From Isoetes taiwanensis (Eukaryota > Streptophyta > Lycopodiopsida > Isoetales > Isoetaceae), in contig JAJEKV010000053.1 of NCBI GenBank assembly GCA_021234155.1, positions 2,650,077 through 2,714,076 on the forward strand: DNA of 64,000 bases, written 5' to 3'. The notes under the pieces were generated by a model. The model was not told where the DNA came from and did not search any database. It was given only the letters and a program-made list of their open reading frames with translations. Positions 13,831 to 28,933 of the stretch are shown here, in pieces (the stretch's first letter is position 1; every line of letters starts with the position of its first letter). The position numbers were made by a program, and so were the translations under genes.

Positions 13831-16257
13831 ATGTCGCCACTCATGGCAGCATGGAAGAACCATTAGCATTTCCAAATACATGGTTCAATAAGCACATAAG
13901 GAGTATTTGAAGTTGCAACTTTGAAGATCTTTCAAAAAGCTACAAAGACACAAGGACTTGAAGAACCAAAGAAGGACATTCACTTGAGAAAAAACATCAA
14001 AGGAGTATTTTGGCTAAATGGAAGGTCACAAGGCAAGTTACTAAATTTGAAGCCCTATTGAAGATTTGCAAGATCACAACTTGGTATGACATTTTCTGAT
14101 TTGAGCATTGAAGTTGATATTCTAAAGTTCTTAAAGAATTGCCTAGCCATTCTTTTTCATTCTATATCTTGAGTCGTTCTCTCCATTCCATGTCTAGCCT
14201 TCTTTTTTTTCCACATTTCCACCTCCTCTCATTACATACTATGGTGTTGGTAACATTTTTTTTCCTAGTCAAATGAAACACACACCCATGCTCCATCCAC
14301 CCACTCACCAAAGTCAAGCATTAGGGAGCCTCATGAATTCATTTCAAAAAGTACCTAGAGTTATACTTACTAGGTCTTACAAAAGAAGGACAAAAGCAAG
14401 ACATGTCCAACTATGCAAGGAATGAGCTCCCTAGTAGCATTTCATGTCAAAAGAAATTGCAAAAGATACAAACATCCACTTCATCATTCATAATTCCACT
14501 TCACCATTCATATCACATGTGTCACCCATATCATCCATACTTCATGCCACTTCACCAAAATCATCATTTTTGACTAGGGAAAAGATGGTTACCAACCCTT
14601 AAGCCCACATCTTCACCATTTTTGCCACCTCACCAAACCCCATGCTTAGTCATTTCTTTTTTCCAAAAAAATCAAAATATTCCATTTGAAAATTTGATGA
14701 TACTATCTGGTAGCCCACATGAAAACATGCCACCTGGCACAAACATTTTTGAAAAAAGAGGTTATATCGACCTTCTAAATGGCCTTCTTGGGGCGTGCCT
14801 TTTGTGAAAAAATGATAAAACCTACCTACATCTACCCCCATTTATCTACCCTCTCATCCTCTCGCCAAGTGGCGTCCCCCCGGCATGCCAAGTCGAAACA
14901 CGAGAAGCTTGGCGTGGAGGAGACCACGTAATCGGAAGACCGGGTCAATGGATCTATATTTATACCTTGGCTTTTTTCCATTCCTACCAGGGATATTTCT
15001 TCACAAGAAAAAAGAACCCTAAGATTTGCAGGCCAAGAAACGGATTTTTAGTAGCTGGGAACTACCTAATTATGACTGTACCCTCCCGATTTAACTTGAG
15101 TGATCCCAAGAACTCCAAACACGTGCTAAATGACGGGATAACTGTTGGATCTTGCAAGAATTGGAATGTAACCAAGCATTTTTCAAAAAGGGGCAAATCG
15201 ACCCGTGAAATTTCAAGGGCTTTTAAGCATTTGGGAGATTGTGGATCTTAAATACATGTCAATACGATCTTCCGCTTGTGAATTGACCTTCCTTCTTTGC
15301 ATCAATTTACTTGATTGAGCAAGAAGAAAGCTGACCAATTATTCTGTCCGATCCCGGAAGTATTATTGACTCCTGAATTGTGAGTTATTTGAAGTTATGT
15401 GGAACTCCTGTATGATTTGTTAAGTGAATGAAAATCCGACTTTGGTAAAATTTCCTTTTCTCAACTTCCTTTTCAAGAAAGTTATGCATATCTGCTAAAT
15501 ATTGTTCTAGTTTTTTTTTTCTGCATATTAGAAAGATCCTACTTAGGCTTCATAAGAATAGTCATCTTGCATTCAAAGAAAACATAAAACATATAAATAT
15601 TTGTCAAAGCTAAGTCCTAGCTATCTGATAAGAGTCAAAAAAGAACCTATCTTTTCGCTACAAAACTCTCTAGCAAAGGTTCAGTCCATATGTTATTATC
15701 AAAACCTCAGTAATTCTCTTCTATTCTGTCTCAGGAAAAACAAAAAACATATACATAAATATCTCTGTCATCAAAAACACAGTCTGTCAGTGGTAAATTA
15801 CTCTCTGTTCATTCAGCATTCAAAGTAAACCCCAAAAAAGGTGTTGCACTTTACCTACAAGAACAATTAGATCAGTCCCAGTTGTCCCAGATCAAAAATA
15901 ATATCTCACAAAACATTTGAGAATTTCTGCTCTCTGCCGAGAGTATTGACCAATTTTTGACTAGGTCAGGCATAGATTTTTCAAGTATCTAGAACTGTCT
16001 GACTTCAAAAAGGATTTTGCACTCTTTTAATATCAAGTGTTGGGATCACACTCATACTTTTCCCAAGTAAAATTCACCAGTTATTTGTGCTTGGTATTGA
16101 AAAGAGGAAACAGGGTTTTTTCTTGAAATGGGAAAGCTGTACTAACAGGCTTGTGGTGAAAAGTTTTTGCAAGATTTAGGTTTAGAGTGGTTGCCTGAAG
16201 CAACCTGGAGGTCCTAAACCATTCTAGTTGAGGGTTTTGCCAGGATTACCCTCAACA
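13831..16257 (+). repeat. 3' LTR of the gypsy element
   Basis: Begins TGTCGCCACTCATGG and ends ACCCTCAACA. It is collinear with the 5' LTR and followed by the target duplication GTAAG. Confidence 0.95.
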
Positions 16258-17820
16258 GTAAGATGCATGTGCCTTAATAGGGGTTGTTATGTTCTTTATG
16301 AACCTTATGTACAAAAAAACAATCTTGTGAGTCTTGTGTTTAACAAATGTTGGGACAATACCATATAGAACTTTCAACCAACCGCATCTACAGAAGCTCA
16401 TTCTTAGGTTGTAGAATTCAAGTGTCTTAACAGTGAGAACCATAAATCAACCACATATTCTTTATAATTGGTGTAGGCTACATACAAACAACAAATTTGC
16501 GAGTCTTAACAAATGTTGTTGCTGCATAGCATTAAGAGCCTTCAATCGCATAGAGGCTTTTCTTAGGTTGTGGGATGAATGTGTCTTAACATGGGCTGTC
16601 ATGTGCTTTAGGAACCTTAAAACAACCACTTATTCTTCATAGTCTGTCATAGGCTACATACAAAATACAATCTTGTGAGTATTGCATTTAACAAGTGTTG
16701 TTGTGGCAATACCATTAAGAACCTTCAAAACAACCGCATAGAGGTTGATTCTTAGGTTCTGGGATGCATGTGCCTTAACATGGATTTTCATGTGCTTTAA
16801 GAACCTTAAACCAACCACATACTCTTTGTAGTCGGCCTTAATGCTACACACAAAAAACAACTTTGTAAGTATTATGTTTAACAAATGTTGTTGTGGCAAT
16901 ACCATTAAAAACCTTCAACCAATAGCTTAGAAGCTCATTCTTAGGTTGTGGGATGCACGTGTGTTAACATTGGTCGTCATGTGCGTTGAAAACCATTCTT
17001 TATGGTCAGTTGTAGTACATACAAATAAAATCTTGTGAGTATTATGTTTAACAAATGTTGTTGCGTCAATACCACTAAGAACCTTCAACCAACTGCTTGG
17101 ATGCTCATTCTTAGGTTGTGGGATGCATGTGTCTTAACATGGGTTGTAATGTGCTTTAAGAACCTTAAATCAACCATATATTCTTTATGGTCAAACGTAG
17201 GCTACATACAAAAAACAATCTTGTGAGTGTTATGTTTAACAAATGTTGGTGTGGTAATACCATTAGGAACCTTCAATCAACTGCTTAGAATCTCATCCGT
17301 AGGTTGTGAGATGCGTGTGTCTTAACAGGGGTTGTCATGTGCTTTACGAACCTCAAATCGACTACATATTCTTTATAATCATCATAGGCTACATACAAAA
17401 AACAATCTTGTGAGTCTTATATTCAACAAATGTTGTTGTGACAATACCATTAAGAACCTTCAACCAACTGCGTAGAGGCTCATTCTCAGGTTGTGGGATG
17501 CATGTCTTAATATGGGTTGTAATGTGCTTTAAGGACCTTAAACCAACCACATATTCTTTATAGTCAGTCATAGGCTATATAGAAGACAATCTTGTGGATC
17601 TTATTTTTAACAAATGTTTTGCGCTAATAATGCCATTAAGAACCTTCAACCAACTGATAGAAGCTCATTCTTAGGTTGGATGATTCATGTGTCTTAACAG
17701 GGGTTGCCATGTGCTTTAAGAACCATAAACCAACCACATGTTCTTTATAGTCAGTTGTAGACTACATACAAAGAATAAATTTGTAAGTCTTATGTTCAAC
17801 AAATGTTGTTGCGGCAAGGT
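16258..17820. repeat. 187-bp satellite array
   Basis: About eight and a half head-to-tail units. The landmark 'ttcttaggttgt' recurs at about 16404, 16562, 16750, 16936, 17108, 17297, 17487 and 17671, mostly 184-190 bases apart. Short open frames on both strands come from the repeat and show no protein likeness. The array ends near 17820 in 'gttgttgcggcaag'. Confidence 0.92.
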
Positions 17821-17877
17821 GCCAAGGCACTACGGATTGCCCCCATATCTAATTGTTTTGGGTGTTCCTATTCTTCT

Positions 17878-17979
17878 CCCATCCATCCATCCATCCATCC
17901 ATCCATCCATCCATCCATCCATCCATCCATCCATCCATCCATCCATCCATCCATCCATCCATCCATCCATCCATCCATC
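17878..17979. repeat. (CCAT)n microsatellite
   Basis: About 25 perfect copies of a tetranucleotide. It marks the left edge of the first copy of the duplicated 18-24 kb segment. The second copy has (CTAT)n in the same place. Confidence 0.98.
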
Positions 17980-20900
17980 TAAAGACTAGACTAGTGTTTA
18001 AGGAATGAAATTCCAGCACAGACGAGACTAGTGTTTAATGACATGGTAAAACATGGGATGGCCGTGCAAAACTTTGATAAAAAAATTCCCTTAGAAGATA
18101 ATGCTAGGTATTACTTGAAGGCAATAAATGGCATATATTGCAGTAAGTATGGGTGCAGATCCAATAGTCGATAGATTACAAATTTTTCATTACAAAGGAA
18201 AGAACCGTTGGGATTCGTGATAATAAAAAGGGCAGGTTGTTAAGACTGATCCGATTACTCATGAATCCCGCCATGCCGTGCTGGTTCTTGATCGGTGCAT
18301 GGACAAAATAAGGAGAATTTAAAAGGCATAGTTTTGGTCAGGCCTCCAATGTGCATGCCGAAGCTTTCTCTTGCTAGACATTGCTTTAGGTTCTATCTCA
18401 GATCTCGAAAAAGCAAGATGGGCAGACCAAAGGGATCAAAAAATAGTAACCCGAAGCAAAATTGGGTCCTGCTGCAAAACCAGTAATCCAAAAGGCAAGT
18501 AATGAGGCCAAGCTCCTGGCAAAATGCTTAAAGAGTGGTGCGGAAGCTGATACAAATGAGGATCGAAATTGCATTGCTGGGCAACCTAATGCTTGTGTCG
18601 CTCCCAAAAATCCTAAGGTATTTTACACGTTTGTTTATCTTGTTGAATGCATCCAACTGGATAGCTAACTAAAAGTTGTGTTATCTATTCACGATTTTCA
18701 GTTTTAATCAAATTTTTCTAGGAACGGGATGGCAATTGAAGGGTGGCCTATGACACCTGCCTTCCAACATAGATAAATTGGTTTTCTAACTTATTTTTTC
18801 TTGTGGACGGTGGCAAGTAAAAGGTGCTCTTTCTTGTTGCTGACACAGACAATCTTCAGAATGCAAAGCTTCTTCTTGATACTTTCTCTTTAGCATCTGG
18901 AGTTCTTGTTGGTTGGCCAAAGTGTTCTGCATTATGGACGCTTGATGGGGTTGTGCCTTCTTGTATTGCGGATTTTCCTTGGAAGGTGCTTCCTCATGGG
19001 AAGGCTACTAAACTTCTTGGTATACCTGTGGGTATTCATATTTCTACCTCTGATGCTTGGGATATTATCATTGAAGGGTTACGTAAGCATTTGTTTTGGT
19101 GGAATACTGCTAAGCTCTCTCTGCCAGGGCGAATAACTGTTGCTAAGTATGTTTTAAGTAATTCCCATGTCTATATGGCCTCTGCCCTTCTGGCTTGTCA
19201 GTCAAAATTTCAGGTGATTGTTACGATTGTCCGTAACTTTATTTGGGGTGGGACTGAGGAGCATGCTGTGGTCAAGGTTGCATGGTCCAAATGCGCCAAG
19301 CCAAAATTTGCAGGTGGTTTGGGTATGACAGACTTCCATTTGCAGAGTAAGATTCTAATTTTTAAATTCATTTGGAGGATCCTTAAGGATATGGTTGACT
19401 CGCCTGAAGTGCGGTTGGTGAAGCAGTCACTTGCACATTGTGTTCCTTTTGGGAAAGCTTCATTAAAACCGCTTCTTCCTTGGAGTCTCTTTTATCAGCT
19501 ATGCCCTTTTCCTAATGCCTCTCCTTTTTTGAAAGGCTTGCTGGAGTCATGAGAGACAATACGGACCCTATTTCGGATTGATCCTGTTGCATGTCATCAG
19601 CTGAATGCGCCTTGTTGGTGGATACCTGTGGAAAATAATCTTCCACTTTGTGCCTCGGTTCATCCATTAACTCAACGGCGCTGGAGGTTAGCGGGAATCT
19701 TGACAGTTGCGGCATGGTATGATTCTGGCCAGTTAGCGACATGGCAAATCTTTCAAACAAAATTCTCATTGTCTCGATGGGACAGACCTATTTGGCAAAA
19801 GGTTGCTAGTACTCTGCCATTGGTTGCTCCAGAGGCTATTGAAGGGTGCATGTGGGTTTCCCACCAGAGTATTCGTGAGCATAGGCTTGTGAATTCTATG
19901 TATAGGCTGCTTGTCAATAGTGATATCCTTCCGCCATCCACTAGGTGGTCCCTTCAGCTTTCACCTCCTAATTGGAGACGTATGTGGACTTGGGCTTGGG
20001 ATAAACTACTCCATCCTAAGGTGGCTGTGCTTTGGTGGCAGATTCTTTACAGATGTCCTCGTGTGAACGTGCTTGTCCACAGATTTGATCCTCGAGTGTC
20101 AGCACTCTGCCCACTGTGCAAGCAAAGGGACGAGACCATTGAGCATTGTTTCTTTTTATGTGTTCATCTCCAGCCTGGTCTTGGCTGCTTTCTCTTTTTC
20201 ATGTGACATTGACAAGTCAGCAAGTGCTTCTGGCTGTCTATCCGGATACTTGAAATAAGTTGCGGAGCCAAGCATTTCATTTAGCATCAGGATGGTTGTT
20301 ATGGTCCATCTGGAAGCGCAGAAGACTGTCTATCTTTCAGGGTTTGGATATTCCTCCTGCAGTTGTCCTCCAGGACGCACAAGCTAGAATTGTTAAGGCT
20401 TACCATTGCTCTTTGCTTGCTCCTGCCAAGCGACAGTTGATATTTGAGTCCTATTTGAGTGTGTTGTCTTATGCATAGACTGGTCGTTCTACTCAGTGGA
20501 TCATGATTATCCTCTGAGACTTTATTCCCGCCTCTGCATTTGTATTTTGCTTTTTGACTTGGAGTTTCAATAAAGTTTGTCGTCCTTCAAAAAAGTAAAA
20601 GGTGCTATTTCCTGATCAAATTTGATGGACAAGTTGAAGGTTTTTTGTTGAATAAAATATTAAGTAACCAAGTGTGGTGACTTCCATACGTTTTACTATT
20701 GTATGTCTTCTGGTTATGCTTAAGTACCACCAAGGTAAATAACAATCTCTGCTTTTGCTTTTGGTACAAAAGAAAAGAAATGATCTATACAATATCATAT
20801 TGGAATATATTCCATTGTTATAAATACTAGTAATTATTTGTCTAAAAAGATTAGTTTGAATTCTTTGCTTGGCGAATACTTAAATACATTCGATGTATTT

Positions 20901-21025
20901 TTTGATCTTCCAGAAATCTAGACATCTGTTTGTTTGCCGATCTTGACTACGAGACTAGGGCAAAAAGGCATAGGTCTTAGACGAGATTCTGGCCTAATGA
21001 TTTAATAGATTAGACTTACAAGACT
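17980..21025 (+). repeat. Segmental duplication, copy 1
   Basis: Matches 23065-24300 on the same strand once the LINE at 18829-20592 is removed. Shared landmarks: 'gtgtttaaggaa..gaaattccagcacaga' at the start, an AT-hook exon, 'taagtaccaccaag' and 'cattcgatgtatttt' towards the end. The copies clearly differ, so the duplication is not recent. Copy 1 continues past the shared part into more coding sequence, while copy 2 is cut off by C/T-rich sequence. Confidence 0.9.
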
Positions 21026-22797
21026 AGATGGTAATCTATCTATTTGCTTAGAAATTTTTTGCTAATCCAACCCAAGGATGGATTTTAGTCAAAAATATCC
21101 TACAAATGTCTCCTAATTTCTGAGTTCTTTCAAATTCTGGGTTTTGAAATTGATCTTTTTCAGATTGCATCTGGAAGCAAGAGCTGGGATAAAGACCTTG
21201 TTGCTTTACGGTATTCTGCACTGATTTGTCAGATCCCAAACAAGGCTGTACAAGCTATTTTATATTGTTTTGGGGATAGCCAAGTGCATGAATATATTGT
21301 CTGCAAGGAGTTCGAAATCACTGATAGCAGGTACTGTGCAGTAGCATACCTTGGTTTCGATCAATCTTTGGCACTACTAGTTGGCTATATGAAAGAACCA
21401 GGCGCTATATTTGGGCATCTTGATGATGCTTACAGTGGCATGCAGGAACCACTGTTCTCTAGAACAGAAAGAGAAGACTTTTTTAGTGCAATGGCTGAAA
21501 AAGTGAATGTTTGCATTGAGGCTGCAAACAATGTCAACAAAAGCATGACTTCTTCTATGATTGTTCCCAAGAAAAGCAATAATACTCCAAAGTTGGGAAA
21601 CAACATTTTCAAGACTGCCCTACTAGGGGGACCTCCTCCTAATTGCAGTAACATGACTCACAATTCTGAACCAGTACAGAAGAATGAAGTGGTCAGGCTT
21701 AACATGGTTAACAGTTCCCTGTTTCCAACCCTGACGAATGATGTTGTTGAGGCACTAGGCAGACAATATGACCATGCTATGTGGAGATGCAAGAATCCAG
21801 GAGTAATGGCCCCTATCAGTGAGGAATCATGGATATTGGCAAAGAACAGGTCAAGATTAAAGATATTATGGAGGCAGGGGATCATATCCCTGATAAGAAT
21901 CTTGTAGACCTACCTTTTGGAACCAAAATCTTTGTAAAGGACTGTGATTGTCCATATGGTATGTATGTGAACCAGAAAAATCATATGGCTAGTGGGAACA
22001 CTAAAAGAGATGATTACTTTGTGAGAAGGATGTGGAGGTCCTTCTGTCCTTAAATAAAGTGTGCTTTTGATAAAAAGAAGTATAGAAAAGATGATGATAT
22101 GGCTGTTTGCAAGGACAGTATTACGTGGGTGGATCATGCGGTATGGTACATCCTAAACAGTCTTGATGTGGTTTTTCCATCCCTATCTACAAAGGAGGCA
22201 TTCTCGCACGTGGTTGGTCTGCTGAGCACGGTCCATAGTGTACATGCATTTTAGGGAGAACATGATTGACATAGCCATTGAGTGGGCGTTTGATAAGGAG
22301 TCCAATATACAAAGCAAGTTTAGGGCAGGGAATCTTGATAGATTTTTTTCCAAGAGTGGCGACATCACCATTTACAATATGAATTACCTTGAGATCAAAG
22401 AAGAAACGTTCATGTTTGGAACATGTGCTGAAACAAGAATTGGTACTGAAATCAACTTTCTAAGCATGAACTTGGAAGTTCTTTGTGCGAGTAACAGAGT
22501 TTTTGTCATTAGGAAGTATGACAGGAGAGAAAAGCTTCCTTTTCCCACTATTAAGTATATCAAGGCTGATGGATGCAGACCCTATATACAGGCCAGTAAG
22601 GCATCATGTCCCAAGTGGTACCCAGCTTGTATATCCACGGTAACCCCTGTGATGCTGCACAAGATATAAACAGGATCATTTTGGAATTCGTGAAGAATGG
22701 TTTTGACATCCAGACCTTGAAGCGTAATGTAGGTCCTTATCATGGATCTGCCTGGACTCAAGTTTGAAGCAAAGGAAGTCAACAAATATCTAATCAA
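18418..22797 (+). pseudogene. Unrecognised multi-exon gene with AT-hook, copy 1 (broken)
   Basis: I do not recognise this gene. The exon at 18418-18617 starts 'MGRPKGSKN', an AT-hook-like DNA-binding motif, and ends AAG/gtattt, a good donor. A long intron now holds a LINE. An acceptor 'tttttcag' at about 21163 opens a frame of about 220 codons (21164 onward, 'SWDKDLVALRYSALICQ', then 'GAIFGHLDDAYSGMQEP'). It continues in other frames at 21829-22053 ('LPFGTKIFVKDCDCPYG') and 22238-22669, ending near 22797. Codon 23 of the first exon is followed by a stop because one base is missing compared with copy 2. A frame change near 21830 and stops near 22050 suggest a pseudogene, unless unseen introns explain them. 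It could be a transposon-borne gene or a host gene. Confidence 0.55.
18829..20592 (+). mobile_element. L1-like LINE, 5'-truncated, with 14-bp target duplication
   Basis: Target duplication AAGTAAAAGGTGCT lies at 18815-18828 and 20593-20606. The insert ends 'aataaagtttgtcgtccttcaaaaaa', a short poly(A) tail. It encodes the end of an L1-type reverse transcriptase ('GRITVAKYVLSNSHVYMA', 18829-19552) and a zinc-binding C terminus (19628-20206, 'CPLCKQRDETIEHCFFLC'). The frame is broken near 19550 and again near 20200, and the 5' two-thirds are missing, so it cannot move by itself. The related segment at 23880-23910 is the unfilled site, which proves the insertion came after the segment duplicated. 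Confidence 0.93.
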
Positions 22798-22952
22798 GTA
22801 AGATTTTCTACTTCTTAACCTCTGTTATAGTACGAGTGTGTGTAGGTACCTAGTTCTATTTGGTTTCCTACTGCCCCTAGCTAAGCATTTGGATTTATTA
22901 GTTAAAGTCCTCACTAGGTCCCTCAACCTGCGGAAGGAAGAAGGGTATAATT

Positions 22953-23064
<112 letters not shown>

Positions 23065-24300
23065 AAGACGAGACTAGACTAGTGTTTAAGGAAGGAAATT
23101 CCAGCACAGACTAGACTAGTGTTGAATGACATGGTAAAACATGGGATGGCCTAGATTGGGGTGTGCAAAACTTTGATAAAAAATTATTTTAGAAGATAAT
23201 GCTAGGTATTACTTGAAGGCAGTAAATGGCATATATTATATGGGTGCAGATCCAATGGTCGATAGATTAAAAAATTTTCATTACAAAGGAAAGAACTGTT
23301 AGGATTCGGCATAATAAAAATGGCAGGCCGTTAAGACTGATCTGATTACTCATGAATCCAGCCATGCTATGCTGGTTCTTGATCTGTGCATGGACAAAAT
23401 AAGGGGAATTTAAAAGGCATGGTTCTGTTTAGGCCTCCAATGTGCAGATCTCAGAAAAGCAAGATGGGCAGACCAAATGGATCAAGAAACAGTAAACCAA
23501 AGCAAAATTGGGGTCCTACTGCAAAACCAGTGATCCAAAAGAAAAGTAATGCTGCCAAGCTCCTGGAAAAATGCTTAAAGAGTGATGCAGAAGCTGATGC
23601 AAATGAGGAGCAAAATTGCATTGCTGGGCAACCTAATGCTTGTGTCACTCCCCAAAACCCTAAGGTATTTTACATGTTTATTTATCTTGTTGAACGCATC
23701 GAACTGGGCAGCATGTGTAATGTCTGCATGAGATTATCCTAAGACTAAAAGTTGTGTTATCTATTCACGATTTTCAGTTTTAATCAAATTTTTCTAGGAA
23801 CGGGATAGCAACTAAAGGGTGGCTTATGATACCTGCCTTCCCACATAGATAAATTGGTTTTCTAACTCATTTTTTCTTGTGGACGTTGGCAGGTAAGAGG
23901 CGCTCTTCTCTGGCCAAATTTGATGGACAAGTTGATGGTTTTTTGTTGAATAAAATATTAAGTGATTTACTATTGTATGTCTTCTGGTTATGCTTAAGTA
24001 CCATCAAGTAAATACAATTTTTGCTTCTGCTTTTGGTACAAAAGAAAAGAAATGATTTGTACAATATCATATCAGAATATTTTCCATTGTCATAAATACT
24101 AGTATTGTTGTCTAAAAGATCAGTTTGAATTCTTTGCTTGGTGAATACTTAAATACATTCGATGTATTTTCTGATGTTCCAAAAATCTAGACATTTGTTT
24201 GTTTGTTGATCTTGACTACCTAGGAGACTAGGGCAAAAAGACATAGGTCTTAGACGAGGTTCTGGCCTAATGATTTAATAGTCTGAGTCAAGATTAGACT
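23065..24300 (+). repeat. Segmental duplication, copy 2 (unfilled LINE site)
   Basis: Collinear with 17980-18828 plus 20593-21025. It lacks the LINE and has a single 'ggtaagaggcgct' where copy 1 has the LINE flanked by a 14-bp duplication. It stops at a C/T-rich tract near 24300, so the downstream exons of copy 1 have no counterpart here. Confidence 0.9.
23386..23664 (+). pseudogene. Unrecognised AT-hook exon, copy 2
   Basis: The frame is open from 23386. The counterpart of the copy 1 exon starts at ATG 23464 ('MGRPNGSRNSKPKQNW') and runs without a stop to a donor CCTAAG/gtattt at 23664/23665. The exon is basic at its start and ends 'NCIAGQPNACVTPQNPK'. Its single frame suggests copy 2 keeps the original reading frame, but the exons that follow in copy 1 are missing. 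I call it a gene fragment of unknown function. A DNA-binding role is only suggested by the AT-hook-like start. Confidence 0.5.
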
Positions 24301-24479
24301 TTATGCTCTCTCTCTATCTATTCTCTTCTCTCTTTATGCTCTTTCTATTCTCTATATTTTTTGTCTTTATCTCTCCCTCTATCTCATATCTATCGAATCC
24401 TACTCTATTCTGCCTTTATCTCCTTATTCTCTATATAATCTACTGTCTATATTCTCTCTCTCTTCGCGCTTTATTTTAC

Positions 24480-26618
<2,139 letters not shown>

Positions 26619-26709
<91 letters not shown>
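26619..26709. repeat. (CT)n microsatellite after LINE A
   Basis: Pure TC repeat directly after the LINE tail. Together with 24480-24650 it brackets the LINE. Confidence 0.97.
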
Positions 26710-26710
<1 letters not shown>

Positions 26711-26841
26711 GACCAGACTTTCTGAAATTGGTGTCAAAACCCCACGGCCTTAATGTAAAGTGGTCCAAGGGCCCAACCAAGCAATGTAGTGTGGTGTGTG
26801 GTCACATGTCCAGTTGGATGCTGCCTAGTGGCGTGACGTTA

Positions 26842-27861
<1,020 letters not shown>

Positions 27862-27984
27862 TGGGTCAGACTATAACGGTCCTAAGGTAACGAAATTCTT
27901 TGTCGGGCCGCACAAAAGGCGTTACAATCACGGGCACTATCTCGGGAGAGAGTCTCGTGTGAGATACACATGCCAAAAGACACA
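27862..27984 (+). rRNA. Fragment of plastid-type 23S rRNA gene (nuclear plastid insert)
   Basis: 'ctataacggtcctaaggtaa' followed by 'cgaaattctttgtcggg' is the universally conserved large-subunit rRNA segment around helices 69-71. The following 'ggcgttacaatcacgggcac' and 'tctcgggagagagtctcg' fit the plastid gene better than the mitochondrial or nuclear one, from memory of those sequences. About 12 bases normally found after 'tgtcggg' are absent and there are several substitutions. It is an old, dead copy. Only about 120 bases are recognisable, so no working rRNA can come from it. It reads in rRNA sense on the plus strand. Confidence 0.82.
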
Positions 27985-28731
27985 ATCCACGTGATGTATG
28001 TACATAATGTGCTAGAATCATAGAACATGAATACAAAAATTGATATGTTTGGCCCAGTTTGAGCATTTCACCTTGTACATTTTGAATCTCCTGCCAATAT
28101 TCGTTAGGAGACTTTGAGAATGGTATCAGGGAGTTGTCTATCAAGAATATACCTTGCAGACAAGTACACAGCTGCATACAACTTCTCTTGGTGGTCCTAC
28201 ATTTATGATGCTCCTACAATTCTACTATAATTTGCTCTTGCTATTTTTGCAAATGTATGGACATTAAAATTATCACTAGATGCAAAGTAAAAGAATTTAG
28301 TTGGTATTCCACAAGCTCCTTGCACTGCATATTCTAAAGGTAATATGTTTTTGATCGTCACTCTATTCAAAACTACTCCTAAAAAAATAAGGCATCCAAA
28401 TATAGAGTGACTTGAAAATTGCAAAGGGTTGAACCTTGCACAATCCATCTCTTCTACAAAATGCTTGAGTTATTATTCAAAAAAAAGAGATGTGACACAT
28501 GCAATGAGAGGTTATGCAATTTGTACATGCTTGACAAATTTGCAGAAGACTTAAAATCATTACGAGATCAAATGTTTCACATCCAAAGGTTCCTTAGATC
28601 AAATGTTTTGCATTCAGAGCTAAGGACCTGAATGGCTTTGAATAGCTTTAATACTTGCTCCTGACACAATTCTCAATGTGTGCAAACTTTTGTTCAAAAC
28701 TTTAGTATAGACAACTACCGTCACCACAAAG
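27985..28731. other. Intergenic, nothing recognised
   Basis: AT-rich sequence with only short open frames on both strands and no domain or repeat that I recognise. Confidence 0.5.
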
Positions 28732-28933
28732 AATGGCACCTACGTATACAACATCCAAAGTTCAAAAAAATGTCAAAATCTTGCCTTTGCAAAAGATAAA
28801 CTCATGCCTCAACTTTAAAAATAAAGGTGCAAGCAATAGTTCTTTTAATACAAAATGGCACCTACGTGTACATCCAAAGTTCAAACAATTGTCAAAATCT
28901 TGCCTTTGCAAAAGACAAACTCATGCCTCAAAA
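28732..28933. repeat. Tandem duplication, 121-base period
   Basis: 28732-28811 and 28853-28933 share 'aatggcacctacgt', 'catccaaagttcaaa' and 'gtcaaaatcttgcctttgca'. They are separated by about 40 bases. Confidence 0.88.

Larger units (their letters stand above)
5173..16257 (+). mobile_element. Ty3/gypsy LTR retrotransposon, structurally full length, broken
   Basis: An 11.1-kb element with direct LTRs of 2428 and 2427 bp, TG...CA ends and a 5-bp target duplication GTAAG (5168-5172 and 16258-16262). Internal order is Gag, protease, RT, RNase H and integrase, which is the Ty3/gypsy order. No chromodomain is seen after the integrase. The 'LLDGGSPLN' protease and long LTRs recall the non-chromovirus Tat/Athila group, but the lineage is unsure. 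No confident tRNA primer site is recognised after the 5' LTR. The coding part is broken at many places. By eye the LTRs differ mostly by many short indels, so it is not very young. It sits inside a 187-bp satellite array. Confidence 0.95.

Noticed and set aside
16258-16262. A further insertion boundary at 16258
   Set aside because: GTAAG here is the second half of the gypsy element's own target duplication.
16258-17820. Regular repeats that might be taken for a CRISPR array
   Set aside because: Units are 187 bases with no short constant repeat and variable spacer pattern, there are no cas genes and the genome is a plant. It is a satellite.
27862-27984. A working rRNA gene or a homing-enzyme target in use
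   Set aside because: Only about 120 bases are recognisable, with a small loss and substitutions, and no homing enzyme gene or intron is near.
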